64,000 bases of DNA from VRUE01 sp963702955 (GTDB lineage: Bacteria; Actinomycetota; Thermoleophilia; Solirubrobacterales; 70-9), in assembly GCA_963702955.1 (NCBI GenBank), contig OY969774.1, positions 992,001-1,056,000 of the forward strand, given 5' to 3'. Under the pieces are notes generated by a model. It ran no database searches. It was not told the DNA's origin and saw nothing but the letters and a program-made list of their open reading frames with translations. Below are positions 1 to 9,565 of the stretch, one piece after another. Made by a program: the position numbers and the translations under genes. Each line of letters opens with the position of its first letter. Position 1 is the first letter of the stretch.

Positions 1-880
1 CGATCTCGAAGTCGTTGGGGTCGTGGCCGGGGGTGATCTTCAGCGCCCCGGTGCCGAACTCGGGATCGACGTGCTCGTCGGCGACGATCGGCAGCCGCCT
101 CCCGACCAGCGGCAGTAGGCAGTGCTTGCCGACCAGGTCGGCGTAGCGCTCGTCGCCGGGATTGACCGCGACCGCGGTGTCGGCCAGCATCGTCTCCGGC
201 CGCACCGTCGCCACCGTCAGCACCCGGTCGCTGCCCTCGACCGGGTAGTCGATCGAGTAGAGCGTGTCCTCCACCTCGCGGTTCTCGACCTCGAGGTCGG
301 AGATCGCCGAGTGCGAGCCCGGGTCCCAGTTGACCATGTAGTTGTCGCGGTAGATGTAGCCCTTGTCGTAGAGCTGCTTGAAGACGCGGTAGACGGCCTT
401 GACATAGCCGTCGTCGAGGGTGAAGCGCTCGCGCTCGTAGTCGCAGGAGGCGCCGAGCCGCTTGTACTGCTCGACGATCCGCGAGCCGTACTCCTCTTTC
501 CAGGCCCAGACCCGCTCGACGAACGCCTCGCGGCCGAGCTCGTGGCGGTCCACCCCTTCGGCGCGCAGGTCTTTCTCGACCACCGCCTGGGTGGCGATAC
601 CGGCGTGGTCGGTGCCGAGCGTCCACAGCGTGTTGCGGCCGCGCATCCGGTTCATCCGCACCAGCGCGTCCTGCATCGAGCCGTTCAGCGCGTGCCCCAT
701 GTGCAGCGCGCCGGTCACGTTCGGCGGCGGGATCGCGACCGAGAAGTTGTCCTCCGGGCGGCCTTCGGCGAGCGGATGGAAGTACCCCCCCTCGATCCAT
801 TCGGCGAACACGCGCGCCTCGACCTCGGCCGCGTCGTAGCGGGTCGTCTCCTCCAGCTTCTTTCGACGCTCGTCGGGCAC
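1..880 (-). CDS. valS: Valyl-tRNA synthetase, N-terminal part (cut by window edge)
   Basis: Class I aminoacyl-tRNA synthetase that charges tRNA-Val in the cytoplasm. About 293 N-terminal residues are present; the gene runs off the left edge. The reading frame shows the HIGH-type signature PPPNVTGALHMGH near residue 47, then GTDHAGIATQ, both characteristic of ValS. The start is GTG (880-878), giving VPDERRKKLEETTRYD. It lies 15 bases downstream of the clpX stop on the same strand, so it is probably co-transcribed with clpX. The catalytic KMSKS motif lies outside the window. Confidence 0.95.
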   Translation of the reverse strand, partial: MPDERRKKLEETTRYDAAEVEARVFAEWIEGGYFHPLAEGRPEDNFSVAIPPPNVTGALHMGHALNGSMQDALVRMNRMRGRNTLWTLGTDHAGIATQAVVEKDLRAEGVDRHELGREAFVERVWAWKEEYGSRIVEQYKRLGASCDYERERFTLDDGYVKAVYRVFKQLYDKGYIYRDNYMVNWDPGSHSAISDLEVENREVEDTLYSIDYPVEGSDRVLTVATVRPETMLADTAVAVNPGDERYADLVGKHCLLPLVGRRLPIVADEHVDPEFGTGALKITPGHDPNDFEI

Positions 881-895
881 GAGCGCGAGTCTAGA

Positions 896-2188
<1,293 letters not shown>

Positions 2189-2349
2189 CGGAATCCCCTC
2201 CTTGCGGGGCGGTAGTTGCCTACCGGCGTCGCGTCCCAAAGCTTAGAGGGAGCTGCAAGCCGGCCTCTCGGTTCGCTCGTTTACTTCGGGACGGGCGCGG
2301 TCCCTTCCTGTGGGCGGGCGCTTGCGTGCGGCGCGATACGGTGGCGGCG

Positions 2350-2805
2350 ATGGCCGCCGAGGTCCGAGTCGAGCCGGTCTCCGCGGCGCAGCTGGGTGGG
2401 CTGCTGCCGCTGATCGCCGCCTACCAGCGCTTCTACGAGGTCGCCGACGTCAACGACGAGCGCAACCGCGCCTTCTTCTCCCGCTTCCTCGCTCCCAGCG
2501 GGGACGGGATGCTGCTCGGCGCCTGGAAGGGAGAGGACCTGCTCGGCTACGCCTGCCTCTACTGGCACTTCACCTCGCTGGTCCCGGCCGAGACGGTGCT
2601 GATGAACGACCTCTACGTAGACGAGCCGGCCCGCGGCGAGGGCGTCGGCCGGGCCCTGATCGAAGCGGCCGCCGCGATCGCCCGCCAGCGCGGCGCCCAC
2701 CACCTCGAGTGGGCCACCGCCCCGGACAACCTCACCGCCCAGCGCCTCTACGACGCAACCGGCGCCGAGCGCAGCGAGTGGATCGAGTACGAGCTGGGAC
2801 TCTAG
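2350..2805 (+). CDS. GNAT family N-acetyltransferase
   Basis: A 151-aa GCN5-related N-acetyltransferase. The acetyl-CoA binding segment is ARGEGVGRALIEAA, preceded by the strand LMNDLYVDEPARG and followed by EWATAPDNLTAQRLYDATGAE, the usual GNAT C-terminal half. The ATG at 2350 is chosen because the domain starts there; the frame stays open further upstream only through the clpX leader. It is divergent from clpX, with about 160 bases between the two starts. Its stop overlaps the stop of the convergent coiled-coil gene by 4 bases. The substrate cannot be inferred. Confidence 0.85.
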   Translation: MAAEVRVEPVSAAQLGGLLPLIAAYQRFYEVADVNDERNRAFFSRFLAPSGDGMLLGAWKGEDLLGYACLYWHFTSLVPAETVLMNDLYVDEPARGEGVGRALIEAAAAIARQRGAHHLEWATAPDNLTAQRLYDATGAERSEWIEYELGL

Positions 2806-3245
2806 GCGGCTTCGGCGGGGGGCAAGCGGTCGACCAGGGCCAGGAGTGCCTGGCGCTGGGCGATCGACTCTTCCCGTAGGTCCTTCAACTCGACCAGGAT
2901 CTGATCGGCCTTGCGATCCGCCCTCTCCCGCTCGCCTGCAGCCTTCTCCCGCTCGCGATCCGCCTTTTCGTCTCGCACGTTCAGCGCCTTCATGAACTCC
3001 TGGTGGTCGCGGATGATCTGCTGGGTCACGATCTCGTTGCGGCGGTTCATGTCCCGCATGAAGGTCGCCTGTTCGGCGACCGTCTGCTCGTGCCGATCCA
3101 GCGCCGTCATCACCCGCTCGAAGGCCTGCGTATTGCGATCGAACGCCGCCATGTTGCGATCGAACGCAGTGCGGTTGAGCTCCATCAGCTCCTCCCCGCG
3201 CTCCAGATGGCGCTTCAGCCGCTCAGACGATTCCCTTCGGCGCAT
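2802..3245 (-). CDS. Hypothetical coiled-coil protein
   Basis: A 147-aa, strongly charged, almost entirely helical protein. Residues about 25-55 contain three to four repeats of the type AFDRNxxAFxR. Residues 85-115 are a Lys/Arg/Glu-rich coiled coil (REREKAAGERERADRKAD). There is no signal peptide or membrane segment. Short coiled-coil proteins of this kind are frequent in Thermoleophilia, from general familiarity; no function is known to me. It sits tail to tail with the GNAT gene (4-base overlap) and downstream of the M23 peptidase on the same strand. Confidence 0.6.
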   Translation of the reverse strand: MRRRESSERLKRHLERGEELMELNRTAFDRNMAAFDRNTQAFERVMTALDRHEQTVAEQATFMRDMNRRNEIVTQQIIRDHQEFMKALNVRDEKADREREKAAGERERADRKADQILVELKDLREESIAQRQALLALVDRLPPAEAA

Positions 3246-3359
3246 AGGCGGATTCTGGCAGGGCCGGAGTCATACGTGGCGCGTCATTTGGATCAATTCA
3301 GAAATGGCTTTGTCACGGAATACGCGCCGCAGGGCGGTTCCGCGGAACCGGCGCCGGGC

Positions 3360-3863
3360 TCAGCTGTAGCGGTCCCAGCGCTGCAGTTCGGGCTCCGGGT
3401 TGACCGGGCGGCCGTGGACGTGGATCTCGAAGTGGAGGTGGCAGCCGACCGTGCGGGCATTGCCGGTCTCGCCGACGACGCCGACCGGCTCGCCGGTCCA
3501 GACACGGTCGCCGCGGTGGACGAGGGCTGGGCGGCGCAGGTGGGCGTAGAAGAAGCTGCGGTCTTCGCCCTCGCCGTGGATCAGCAGGTAGTTGCCGTAG
3601 AGGACCGGGTCGTAGCCGCTGCGCAGCACCCGCCCGGTCGCCACGGCGACCAGCGGCGTGCCGCAGGCGGCGACGATGTCGAAGCCCTCATGGGTGCGAC
3701 CGCCGTCGCGCGGCGCCCCGAATTCCCCGATCGGCCCCCGCGTCCCGTGCGGCCCCCGCACCGGGAAGACATGGGCGTAGAACGCGGTGCCGCCGGTATC
3801 CGCGTCTGCGGGCCCGGCAAGGACCGCGAAGAGGGTGAGAAGGAGGAGGAGCGGGCGCTTCAG
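3360..3863 (-). CDS. Secreted M23 family (LytM-type) metallopeptidase
   Basis: Peptidoglycan endopeptidase domain of the M23 family, 167 aa. Zinc ligands are visible as HEGFD and the HLH of CHLHFEI. Upstream of the domain the frame encodes a clear signal peptide (KRPLLLLLTLFAVLAGPADA), so the start must lie at or before 3863. The only start candidate there is CTG at 3863-3861, which overlaps the clpP stop as CTGA. No ATG, GTG or TTG exists in frame nearby upstream. Translational coupling to clpP is therefore likely. If a start inside the domain (GTG at 3761) were used, the signal peptide would be lost. Confidence 0.85.
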   Translation of the reverse strand: MKRPLLLLLTLFAVLAGPADADTGGTAFYAHVFPVRGPHGTRGPIGEFGAPRDGGRTHEGFDIVAACGTPLVAVATGRVLRSGYDPVLYGNYLLIHGEGEDRSFFYAHLRRPALVHRGDRVWTGEPVGVVGETGNARTVGCHLHFEIHVHGRPVNPEPELQRWDRYS

Positions 3864-4444
3864 TGGTGCTCGATCACCCGGTCGACGATGCTGTACTCCT
3901 TCGCCTCCTCCGCGCTCATGAAGTAGTCGCGATCGGTGTCGTTGGTCACCTTCTCGAACGGCTGGCCGGTGTGCTTGGCGATGATCTCGTCGAGCCGGCG
4001 GCGGGTGTCGAGGATCTCTTTGGCGTGGATCTCGATGTCGGTCGCCTGGCCCTGGAAGCCGGCCGAGACCTGGTGGATGAGGATCTTCGAGTTCGGCAGC
4101 GACATCCGCTTGCCGGCGGCGCCGCCGCAGAGCAGCAGCGCGCCCATGCTCATCGCGATGCCGACGCAGATCGTCTGCACGTCGGGCTTGATGAACTGCA
4201 TCGTGTCGTAGATCGCCAGGCCGGCGTAGACCGAGCCGCCGGGCGAGTTGACGTAGAGGCTGATGTCCTTGTCGGGATCCTCCGACTCGAGGTGCAGCAG
4301 CTGGGCGACGATCAGGTTGGCGATGTCCTCGGTCACCGGCGTGCCGAGGAAGACGATCCGCTCGCTGAGCAGGCGCGAGTAGATGTCGAAGGCGCGCTCG
4401 CCGCGCGAGGTCTGCTCGACCACCATCGGGACCAGGGGACTCAT
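3860..4444 (-). CDS. clpP: ATP-dependent Clp protease proteolytic subunit ClpP
   Basis: Serine peptidase of the Clp complex, 194 aa from ATG 4444 (MSPLVPMVVEQTSRGERAFDIYSRLL). A GTG three codons upstream (4453) is also possible. Catalytic residues are Ser in GIAMSMGALLL (more often GxAASMGA), His in KILIHQ and Asp in DTDRDYFM. Length and motifs are normal for a housekeeping ClpP. It is 39 bases downstream of tig, and its stop overlaps the CTG start of the M23 peptidase. clpX is about 1.7 kb further on in the same direction, with other genes between. Confidence 0.96.
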   Translation of the reverse strand: MSPLVPMVVEQTSRGERAFDIYSRLLSERIVFLGTPVTEDIANLIVAQLLHLESEDPDKDISLYVNSPGGSVYAGLAIYDTMQFIKPDVQTICVGIAMSMGALLLCGGAAGKRMSLPNSKILIHQVSAGFQGQATDIEIHAKEILDTRRRLDEIIAKHTGQPFEKVTNDTDRDYFMSAEEAKEYSIVDRVIEHH

Positions 4445-4483
4445 GGCGCGCACTCTATAGAAGGCGCCCGGCGGGCTCGCCGC

Positions 4484-5866
4484 TCAATCGTCGCCCGGCG
4501 TCCACAGCGAGCCGGCCTCTTCGCGCTCCTTCTCCGGCGTCCAGATCTTCTCCCGCGCCTCGGCCTGCTCGACCGGGATCGGCTTCGCCGAGTCGGCGAC
4601 CAAGTCGATCGCCTTGCGGATGCGGATGTCTTCGCGGATCATCGCGTCGCGGCCGCTCTCCCGCAGCCGCTCCAGCAGCTTCTCGGGAGTGGTGCGCTCG
4701 TGCTCGGCGGTGTGCTCGAGCGCCTCGATCATCTCCTCCTCGGCGACCTCGATCGCCTCGGCCTCGGCGATCGCCGCCAGCACCGCCTCGCGCTTCAGCT
4801 CCGCCTCGGCTTCGTCTTTCGACTCGGCGATCACCTCCTCGCGGGTCTTCCCCTGCATCTGCAGGTAGGAGTCGGGGCTCATGCCGCGCGCCGAGAGCTG
4901 CCGCTCGACCCGCTCCCAGCGCTCCTCGGCGCGAGCGGTTGCAAGCTCGTCGGGCAGGTCGACGGTCGCCTGCTCGGCGGCGGCGTCGACCGCGGCGACG
5001 CGGAAGTCCTGCTCGATCCGCTCGTCCATCACCTCGGCGAGCCGCTTGGCGATGTCGGCGCGCAGCTCCTCGAGGGTGTCGAACTCGGAGGCCTCGGAGG
5101 CGAAGTCGTCGTCGAGTTCGGGCAGGACCTTTTCCCGCACCTCCTTCACCTCGACCTTGAAGGTCGCGTTCTTGCCGGCCATCTCCTCCGCCCGGTAGTC
5201 CTCGGGGAAGCCGACCGCGACCTCGCGGCTCTCGCCCGCGCCGGCCCCGGCGAGCTGCTCCTCGAAACCCTCGATCAGCTGGCCGCTGCCCAGCTCCAGC
5301 AGGTAATCGGTCGCGGCGCCGCCCTCGAAGGCCTTGCCGTCGATCGATCCCTCGAAGTCGATCAGCAGCGCGTCGCCCTCGGAGGCCGCCCGCTCGACCG
5401 GCTCCAGCTTCGCGAAGCCCTCGCGGATCCGCTCGACCTCGCGCTCGACGATCTCGTCCGGCGCCTCGGGCTCGGCCCGACCCACCTCGAGACCTTTGTA
5501 CTCGCCGAGCTCGGCCGGCGGCCGCACGCCGATCTCGAACTTGAACTCGAGCGGCTCGCCGATCGCCTCGGGGGTCGAGACGACCTCGACGCTGGGGTCG
5601 CCGACGGAGGCGATCCCGGACCCCAGCAGGGCGCGTTCGTACCACTCCGGCAGCGCCTCGCGGATCGCCTCCTCGAGCACGGCGGAGAAGCCGAGCCGCT
5701 GGACGACCAGCGAGGGCGGCGCCTTGCCCTTGCGGAAGCCGGGCATCCGCATCTCCCGCGCCAGCCCGCGGGCGGCGCGGTTGACGGCGCGCTCGACGTC
5801 GGCGGCCGGGACCTCGACCTCGACCTCGACGCGCGATCCGGGAAGCTCTGAGACCTTGGGCTGCAT
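4484..5866 (-). CDS. tig: Trigger factor, ribosome-associated chaperone and prolyl isomerase
   Basis: 460 aa. The N-terminal ribosome-binding domain carries PGFRKGKAPPSL, the signature loop that contacts ribosomal protein L23. The PPIase domain covers about residues 155-245 (EGDALLIDFEGSIDGKAFEGG, ELGSGQLIEGFEEQL). The Glu/Ala-rich substrate-binding C-terminal domain follows. The C-terminus (about 430-460) is a charged extension, KIWTPEKEREEAGSLWTPGDD. The order ctaG, small ORF, tig, clpP, M23 peptidase is tightly spaced and co-directional, so it may be one transcription unit. Confidence 0.97.
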   Translation of the reverse strand: MQPKVSELPGSRVEVEVEVPAADVERAVNRAARGLAREMRMPGFRKGKAPPSLVVQRLGFSAVLEEAIREALPEWYERALLGSGIASVGDPSVEVVSTPEAIGEPLEFKFEIGVRPPAELGEYKGLEVGRAEPEAPDEIVEREVERIREGFAKLEPVERAASEGDALLIDFEGSIDGKAFEGGAATDYLLELGSGQLIEGFEEQLAGAGAGESREVAVGFPEDYRAEEMAGKNATFKVEVKEVREKVLPELDDDFASEASEFDTLEELRADIAKRLAEVMDERIEQDFRVAAVDAAAEQATVDLPDELATARAEERWERVERQLSARGMSPDSYLQMQGKTREEVIAESKDEAEAELKREAVLAAIAEAEAIEVAEEEMIEALEHTAEHERTTPEKLLERLRESGRDAMIREDIRIRKAIDLVADSAKPIPVEQAEAREKIWTPEKEREEAGSLWTPGDD

Positions 5867-5879
5867 CGAGCGCGGGACC

Positions 5880-5981
5880 CTATCGCGCGCGCCGCAGCAG
5901 TCCGCGACGCACCGCGACCGCGAAGTCGATCGCGAAGGCGAGGCCGCGGCCGAGCGGCCCGGTGACGGCCCAGGCCCTCAC
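5880..5981 (-). CDS. Small ORF (33 aa) coupled to ctaG
   Basis: The ctaG stop and a GTG start overlap as GTGA (5981-5978). The 33-codon frame reads VRAWAVTGPLGRGLAFAID and continues FAVAVRRGLLRRAR, with a short hydrophobic stretch followed by an Arg-rich tail. This would suit a membrane-associated micropeptide. It ends 13 bases before tig. Support comes only from the overlap and strand continuity; no homologue is known to me. Confidence 0.35.
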   Translation of the reverse strand: MRAWAVTGPLGRGLAFAIDFAVAVRRGLLRRAR

Positions 5982-6901
5982 GGCACCCGGTCCGGCTCGG
6001 GCTCGGGGGGTTCGGCGCTCAGCCGCTTCCCGAGCAGGGCGCCGTGGCCGGCGGCGACGGCGCGCCCGGCGCGGCGCTCGTCGAGCGGCAGGCCGCGTTC
6101 CCGCGCCAGGTCGAGCAGGTCCTGCTTTTCGGTCCCTTCGCGGGCCACTTCGAAGAACACCCAGGCGAGCACGCCGAGTGCCAGGAAGGTGCCCTCGACC
6201 ATCATGATCACTCCCGCGGTGCTCTGGTCGGCGATCGCCGAGATCCCCCACTCGCGCTCACCCGGCCGGTAGATCGGGTAGAGCACCGTCCCCGACCACA
6301 TCAGGACGTTGCCGAGGATCGCGCCGGTGAAGCGCACGGCGATCACGTAGGCGACCTTCCAGCCGGCGCCGAACCAATCCGGCTTCGGCAGCGGCCCGAA
6401 GACCGGCATCCACATCAGGCAGCCGAAGAAGAGAAAGCTGATGTGCTCGATTGCGTGGATCGGCGCCGTGCCGTAGGCGGCATCGTAGATCGGCGGCACG
6501 TGCCAGAGGTAGAAGTTCAGCGCCCAGAGCGGAAAGGCGACGAGCGGGTGGGTGAGGACCTGCAGCCGGTTGAAGAACCGGATCGCGAGGATCGGCTGCA
6601 GCAGCGAGCGGGTCAGGCCGAGCACGATCAGGAGCGAGGCGATGTCGCCGATCAGCAGGTGCTCGACCATGTGGGCGAGGACCAGATCGTCGGCGATCTG
6701 ACCGACCGGGCTGAACAGGGCGACGGCGATCGTCAGCAGGCCGGAGCCGAAGCAGAGCCGGCGCCAGAGCGGCACCGCGCGGCCGTCCCGGGCGAGGACC
6801 AGCGCCCGCCGCCGGTAGAGGACGGCGGCGACGGCGATCGGGATCGCGATCGGGATCGCCTCGGTCGGCTCGAGGGCCAGGTGGGCGAACGGCGGGCTCA
6901 C
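5978..6901 (-). CDS. ctaG: Cytochrome c oxidase assembly protein of the CtaG (caa3) family
   Basis: A 307-aa polytopic membrane protein of the Caa3_CtaG family, implicated in building the copper centre of caa3-type oxidase. Six or seven membrane segments are visible, with the conserved HMVEHLLIGDIASLL and YLWHVPPIYDAA segments, AIEHISFLFFGCLMW, and DQSTAGVIMMVEGT near the C-terminus. The start is GTG 6901 (VSPPFAHLALEPTEA). An open frame continues for hundreds of codons upstream, but only as the antisense of the GH15 gene. It is divergent from the GH15 gene with only 27 bases between starts. A 33-aa ORF and tig follow. Confidence 0.88.
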   Translation of the reverse strand: MSPPFAHLALEPTEAIPIAIPIAVAAVLYRRRALVLARDGRAVPLWRRLCFGSGLLTIAVALFSPVGQIADDLVLAHMVEHLLIGDIASLLIVLGLTRSLLQPILAIRFFNRLQVLTHPLVAFPLWALNFYLWHVPPIYDAAYGTAPIHAIEHISFLFFGCLMWMPVFGPLPKPDWFGAGWKVAYVIAVRFTGAILGNVLMWSGTVLYPIYRPGEREWGISAIADQSTAGVIMMVEGTFLALGVLAWVFFEVAREGTEKQDLLDLARERGLPLDERRAGRAVAAGHGALLGKRLSAEPPEPEPDRVP

Positions 6902-6928
6902 GGCATTCCACGGTAGCTTGGCAGCGCC

Positions 6929-8824
6929 GTGACCGCAGGCGACCACCGTTTCCCACCGATCGGCAGCTACGGATTCCTCTCCGACTGCCACACCAGCGCC
7001 CTCGTCTCCTACGACGGCGCGGTCGAGTGGCTCTGCCTGCCGCGCTTCGACTCTCCCAGCGCCTTCGCGGCGCTGCTCGACCGCGACGCCGGCCACTTCC
7101 GGTTCGCGCCCCGCGGCGTCGTCGTGCCGATCAGCCGCCGCTACGAGCCCGGCACGCTGGTGATCGAGACGACCTGGGTGACGCCGACCGGCTGGGCGGT
7201 CATCCACGACGCGATGACGATCGCCGAGTGGGCCGAGCAGGAGGGCCCGGGCTCGCGACCGCAGACGGGGCACGAGTCCGACCGCTCGCTGCTGCGCACG
7301 GCGACCTGCGTCGACGGCCATGTCGAGCTCGAGATGGAGTGCCTGCCGCGCTTCGCCTACGGCGCCGAAGCGGCCGAGTGGAGCGGCGGCGAGCTGGGCG
7401 AGGCGGTCGCCCGCGGCGCCGACGGCGCCGAGCTGCGCCTGACCAGCGACATGGAGCTGACGCTCGGCGAGGGCGCCGCCCGCGGCCGGGTGCGGCTGCG
7501 CGACGGCGAGTCGAGCTTCTGCGCGGTGACTTGGGGCGAGGGCGGCCTCAGCGGGCCGCGCAGCGCCCCGGAGGCGGTCGAGCGGATGGACTCGACGACC
7601 GAGTTCTGGCGCGCCTGGCTGCGCGACGGCAAATTCCCCGACCACCCTTGGCGGATCCACCTGCAGCGCTCGGCGCTCGTCCTCAAGGGCCTCACCTACG
7701 CGCCGACCGGCGCGATCCTCGCCGCCCCGACCACCTCGCTGCCGGAGACGCCCGGGGGGGAACGCAACTGGGACTACCGCTTCAGCTGGATCCGCGACTC
7801 GACCTTCAGCCTCTGGGCCCTGCACACGCTCGGCTTCGACCAGGAGGCGCGCGACTTCATGCGCTTCGTCCTCGGCGTCTGCCGCGAAGACCCGCATCTG
7901 CAGATCATGTACGGGATCGACGGCGAGAAGGAGCTGACCGAGCAGACGCTCGACCACCTCGGCGGCTACGGCGGCGCGCGGCCGGTGCGGATCGGCAACG
8001 GCGCCTTCGACCAGCGCCAGAACGACGTCTGGGGGGCGCTGCTGGACTCGATCTACCTGCACGAAAAAGCGCTGCGCAACTCCGCTACGCCGGCCGACCG
8101 CAAACTGATCCGCGAACAGGTCGAAGCGGCGATCGACGCCTGGCCGCATCCCGACCAGGGCATCTGGGAGTCGCGCGGCGAGCCGCAGCACTACGTCTCC
8201 TCGAAGCTGATGATCTGGGTCGCCGTAGACCGCGGCGCCCGCCTCGCCCGCAGCATCGGCGTCGAGGACGTCGCCGGCGAGTGGGAGCGGATCGCCGAGG
8301 AGATCCGCGAGGAGATTCTCGAGCGCGGCGTCCGCGACGGCGTCTTCCGCCAGCACTACGGGACCGACGCGCTCGACGCCTCGACCCTGCTGATCCCCCT
8401 GCTCCGCTTCCTGCCTCCCGACGACCCGCGGGTGCGGGCGACGGTCGAGGCGATCGCCGACCGGCTCACCCAGCACGGCCTCGTCCTCCGCTACAAGGTC
8501 GAGGAGACCGACGACGGCCTCAGCGGCGAGGAGGGCACCTTCCTGATCTGCTCCTTCTGGCTGGTCTCGGCGCTCTCGGAGATCGGCGAGCCCGAGCGGG
8601 CTCGGGAACTCTGCGAGCGGCTGCTCGGGGCGGCCGGCTGGCTCGACCTCTACGCCGAGGAGCTGGAGGCGCAGAGCGCCCGCCATCTCGGCAACTTCCC
8701 GCAGGCCTTCACCCACCTGGCGCTGATCAACGCGGTCTCCCATGTGATCGCCGACGAGCAGCGCTCCGACGGCGGGCCGACCGCGGTCTTCAGCGAGATG
8801 GGAGGCGTCCGCGAGGACGCCTGA
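6929..8824 (+). CDS. Glycoside hydrolase family 15 protein (glucoamylase/trehalase type)
   Basis: 631 aa. The N-terminal part starts IGSYGFLSDCHTSALVSYDG, the typical opening of bacterial GH15 enzymes. The (alpha/alpha)6 catalytic part contains NWDYRFSWIRDSTF, IGNGAFDQRQNDVWG, GIWESRGEPQHYVSSKLM (general-acid Glu) and SGEEGTFLICSFWL (general-base Glu). Family members cleave alpha-glucosidic bonds in starch-derived sugars or trehalose; the exact substrate is not visible. There is no signal peptide, so it is probably cytoplasmic. The start is GTG 6929. The gene is divergent from ctaG across 27 bases. Confidence 0.92.
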   Translation: MTAGDHRFPPIGSYGFLSDCHTSALVSYDGAVEWLCLPRFDSPSAFAALLDRDAGHFRFAPRGVVVPISRRYEPGTLVIETTWVTPTGWAVIHDAMTIAEWAEQEGPGSRPQTGHESDRSLLRTATCVDGHVELEMECLPRFAYGAEAAEWSGGELGEAVARGADGAELRLTSDMELTLGEGAARGRVRLRDGESSFCAVTWGEGGLSGPRSAPEAVERMDSTTEFWRAWLRDGKFPDHPWRIHLQRSALVLKGLTYAPTGAILAAPTTSLPETPGGERNWDYRFSWIRDSTFSLWALHTLGFDQEARDFMRFVLGVCREDPHLQIMYGIDGEKELTEQTLDHLGGYGGARPVRIGNGAFDQRQNDVWGALLDSIYLHEKALRNSATPADRKLIREQVEAAIDAWPHPDQGIWESRGEPQHYVSSKLMIWVAVDRGARLARSIGVEDVAGEWERIAEEIREEILERGVRDGVFRQHYGTDALDASTLLIPLLRFLPPDDPRVRATVEAIADRLTQHGLVLRYKVEETDDGLSGEEGTFLICSFWLVSALSEIGEPERARELCERLLGAAGWLDLYAEELEAQSARHLGNFPQAFTHLALINAVSHVIADEQRSDGGPTAVFSEMGGVREDA

Positions 8825-8893
8825 GAACACGCGGCAGCGGGAGTTCTGCAAACCTCAGACAATCAACTTGCAGACACAAGATTTAATTTCCTC

Positions 8894-8899
8894 TATATT
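8894..8899 (+). promoter_or_regulatory. Probable -10 element before the winged-helix gene
   Basis: TATATT at 8894-8899 lies in a clearly AT-rich patch 13 bases before the ATG at 8912. The best -35 match, TTGCAG at 8868-8873, has a 20-base spacer, which is too long for a standard sigma70-type promoter. An inverted repeat CTTG-N6-CAAG (8867-8880) could be a self-binding operator. Only the -10 is reasonably supported. Confidence 0.4.
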
Positions 8900-8911
8900 G
8901 GGCCCCTCCGA

Positions 8912-9226
8912 ATGGCAGGGAAGGACAAACCCAACGTGCAGGCGCTGCTCACGTCGCTGGCTCACGAGCTGCGGCGGCGCATCCTGCGCGCGATGCAGGA
9001 CGGCGAGAGGCTCAGCCCCTGCGAGCTCGCCGAGCTGCTCGAAGAACCGTTGACCGGCGTCAGCTATCACGTCCACGTTCTTGCCGAAAACAACGTGCTC
9101 GAGCCGGCCGGAGAGAGGCAGGTGAACGGTGCGACGCAGCACTTCTACCGCTCGGCGCTGGAGGCCGAGTGGGCGAAGCAGGTGCTCGCAGAACCAGAGG
9201 AGGCTCCCCCAGGGGACAAGTCCTAG
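8912..9226 (+). CDS. ArsR-like winged helix-turn-helix regulator
   Basis: 104 aa, a single winged-helix domain: ALLTSLAHELRRRILRAM (helix 1), ERLSPCELAELLEEPLTGVSYHVHVL (helix-turn-helix) and a wing ending NGATQHFYRSA. The NGATxHFYR ending is shared with the large duplicated regulator at 35976-37229, so both belong to the same broad family. No cysteine pair suitable for metal sensing is present, so the ligand is unknown. A good -10 element precedes it, and a small helical gene follows after 52 bases. Confidence 0.8.
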   Translation: MAGKDKPNVQALLTSLAHELRRRILRAMQDGERLSPCELAELLEEPLTGVSYHVHVLAENNVLEPAGERQVNGATQHFYRSALEAEWAKQVLAEPEEAPPGDKS

Positions 9227-9278
9227 GGGGGAGAGATCGGGCCGCAGCGCCCTTGTGTAAGTGGAGGCATTGACAGAA

Positions 9279-9539
9279 ATGGATGAGAGAACCCCCGCTG
9301 AAGACGACGCCCTGGTCGAAGCTGCCGTTCTGCAGCTCCTGCTGGCGCTCCACCCCGCTCAGGTCACATTCGCCGAGCTGCAACGGCTGATGGCGATGGA
9401 CGAGGCAGACTTCAACCAGCGCGACAGCGCCGAACGAGCGGTGCGCGAACTCGTCGGCGCCGGGCTTGCGCACCGCAACGGCGAGGTCATCTTCGCCAGC
9501 CGCGCCGCCGTGCGCTGCGACGAACTGCTCTCCCGCTAG
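9279..9539 (+). CDS. Small hypothetical protein, possibly winged-helix
   Basis: 86 aa from ATG 9279 (MDERTPAEDDALVEAAVLQLLLALHPAQVTFAELQRLM). A GTG at 9261 in the same frame would bury the GGAGG ribosome-binding site (9263-9267), so the ATG is preferred. The pattern helix, AELQRLMAMDEADFNQRDSAERAVRELVGAGLAHRNGEVIFAS resembles a minimal winged helix with a wing near the end. It follows the regulator at 8912 in the same direction and may form an operon with it. Confidence 0.6.
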   Translation: MDERTPAEDDALVEAAVLQLLLALHPAQVTFAELQRLMAMDEADFNQRDSAERAVRELVGAGLAHRNGEVIFASRAAVRCDELLSR

Positions 9540-9565
9540 CAGCGGTTGCGGCTAGGGTCCGGTCG

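Noticed and set aside
3863..5851. 662-codon plus-strand frame opposite clpP and tig
   Set aside because: Shadow of clpP and tig; no domain and biased composition.
6902..8851. Minus-strand frame continuing upstream of ctaG through the GH15 gene
   Set aside because: The extension is antisense of GH15; CtaG similarity begins only at GTG 6901.
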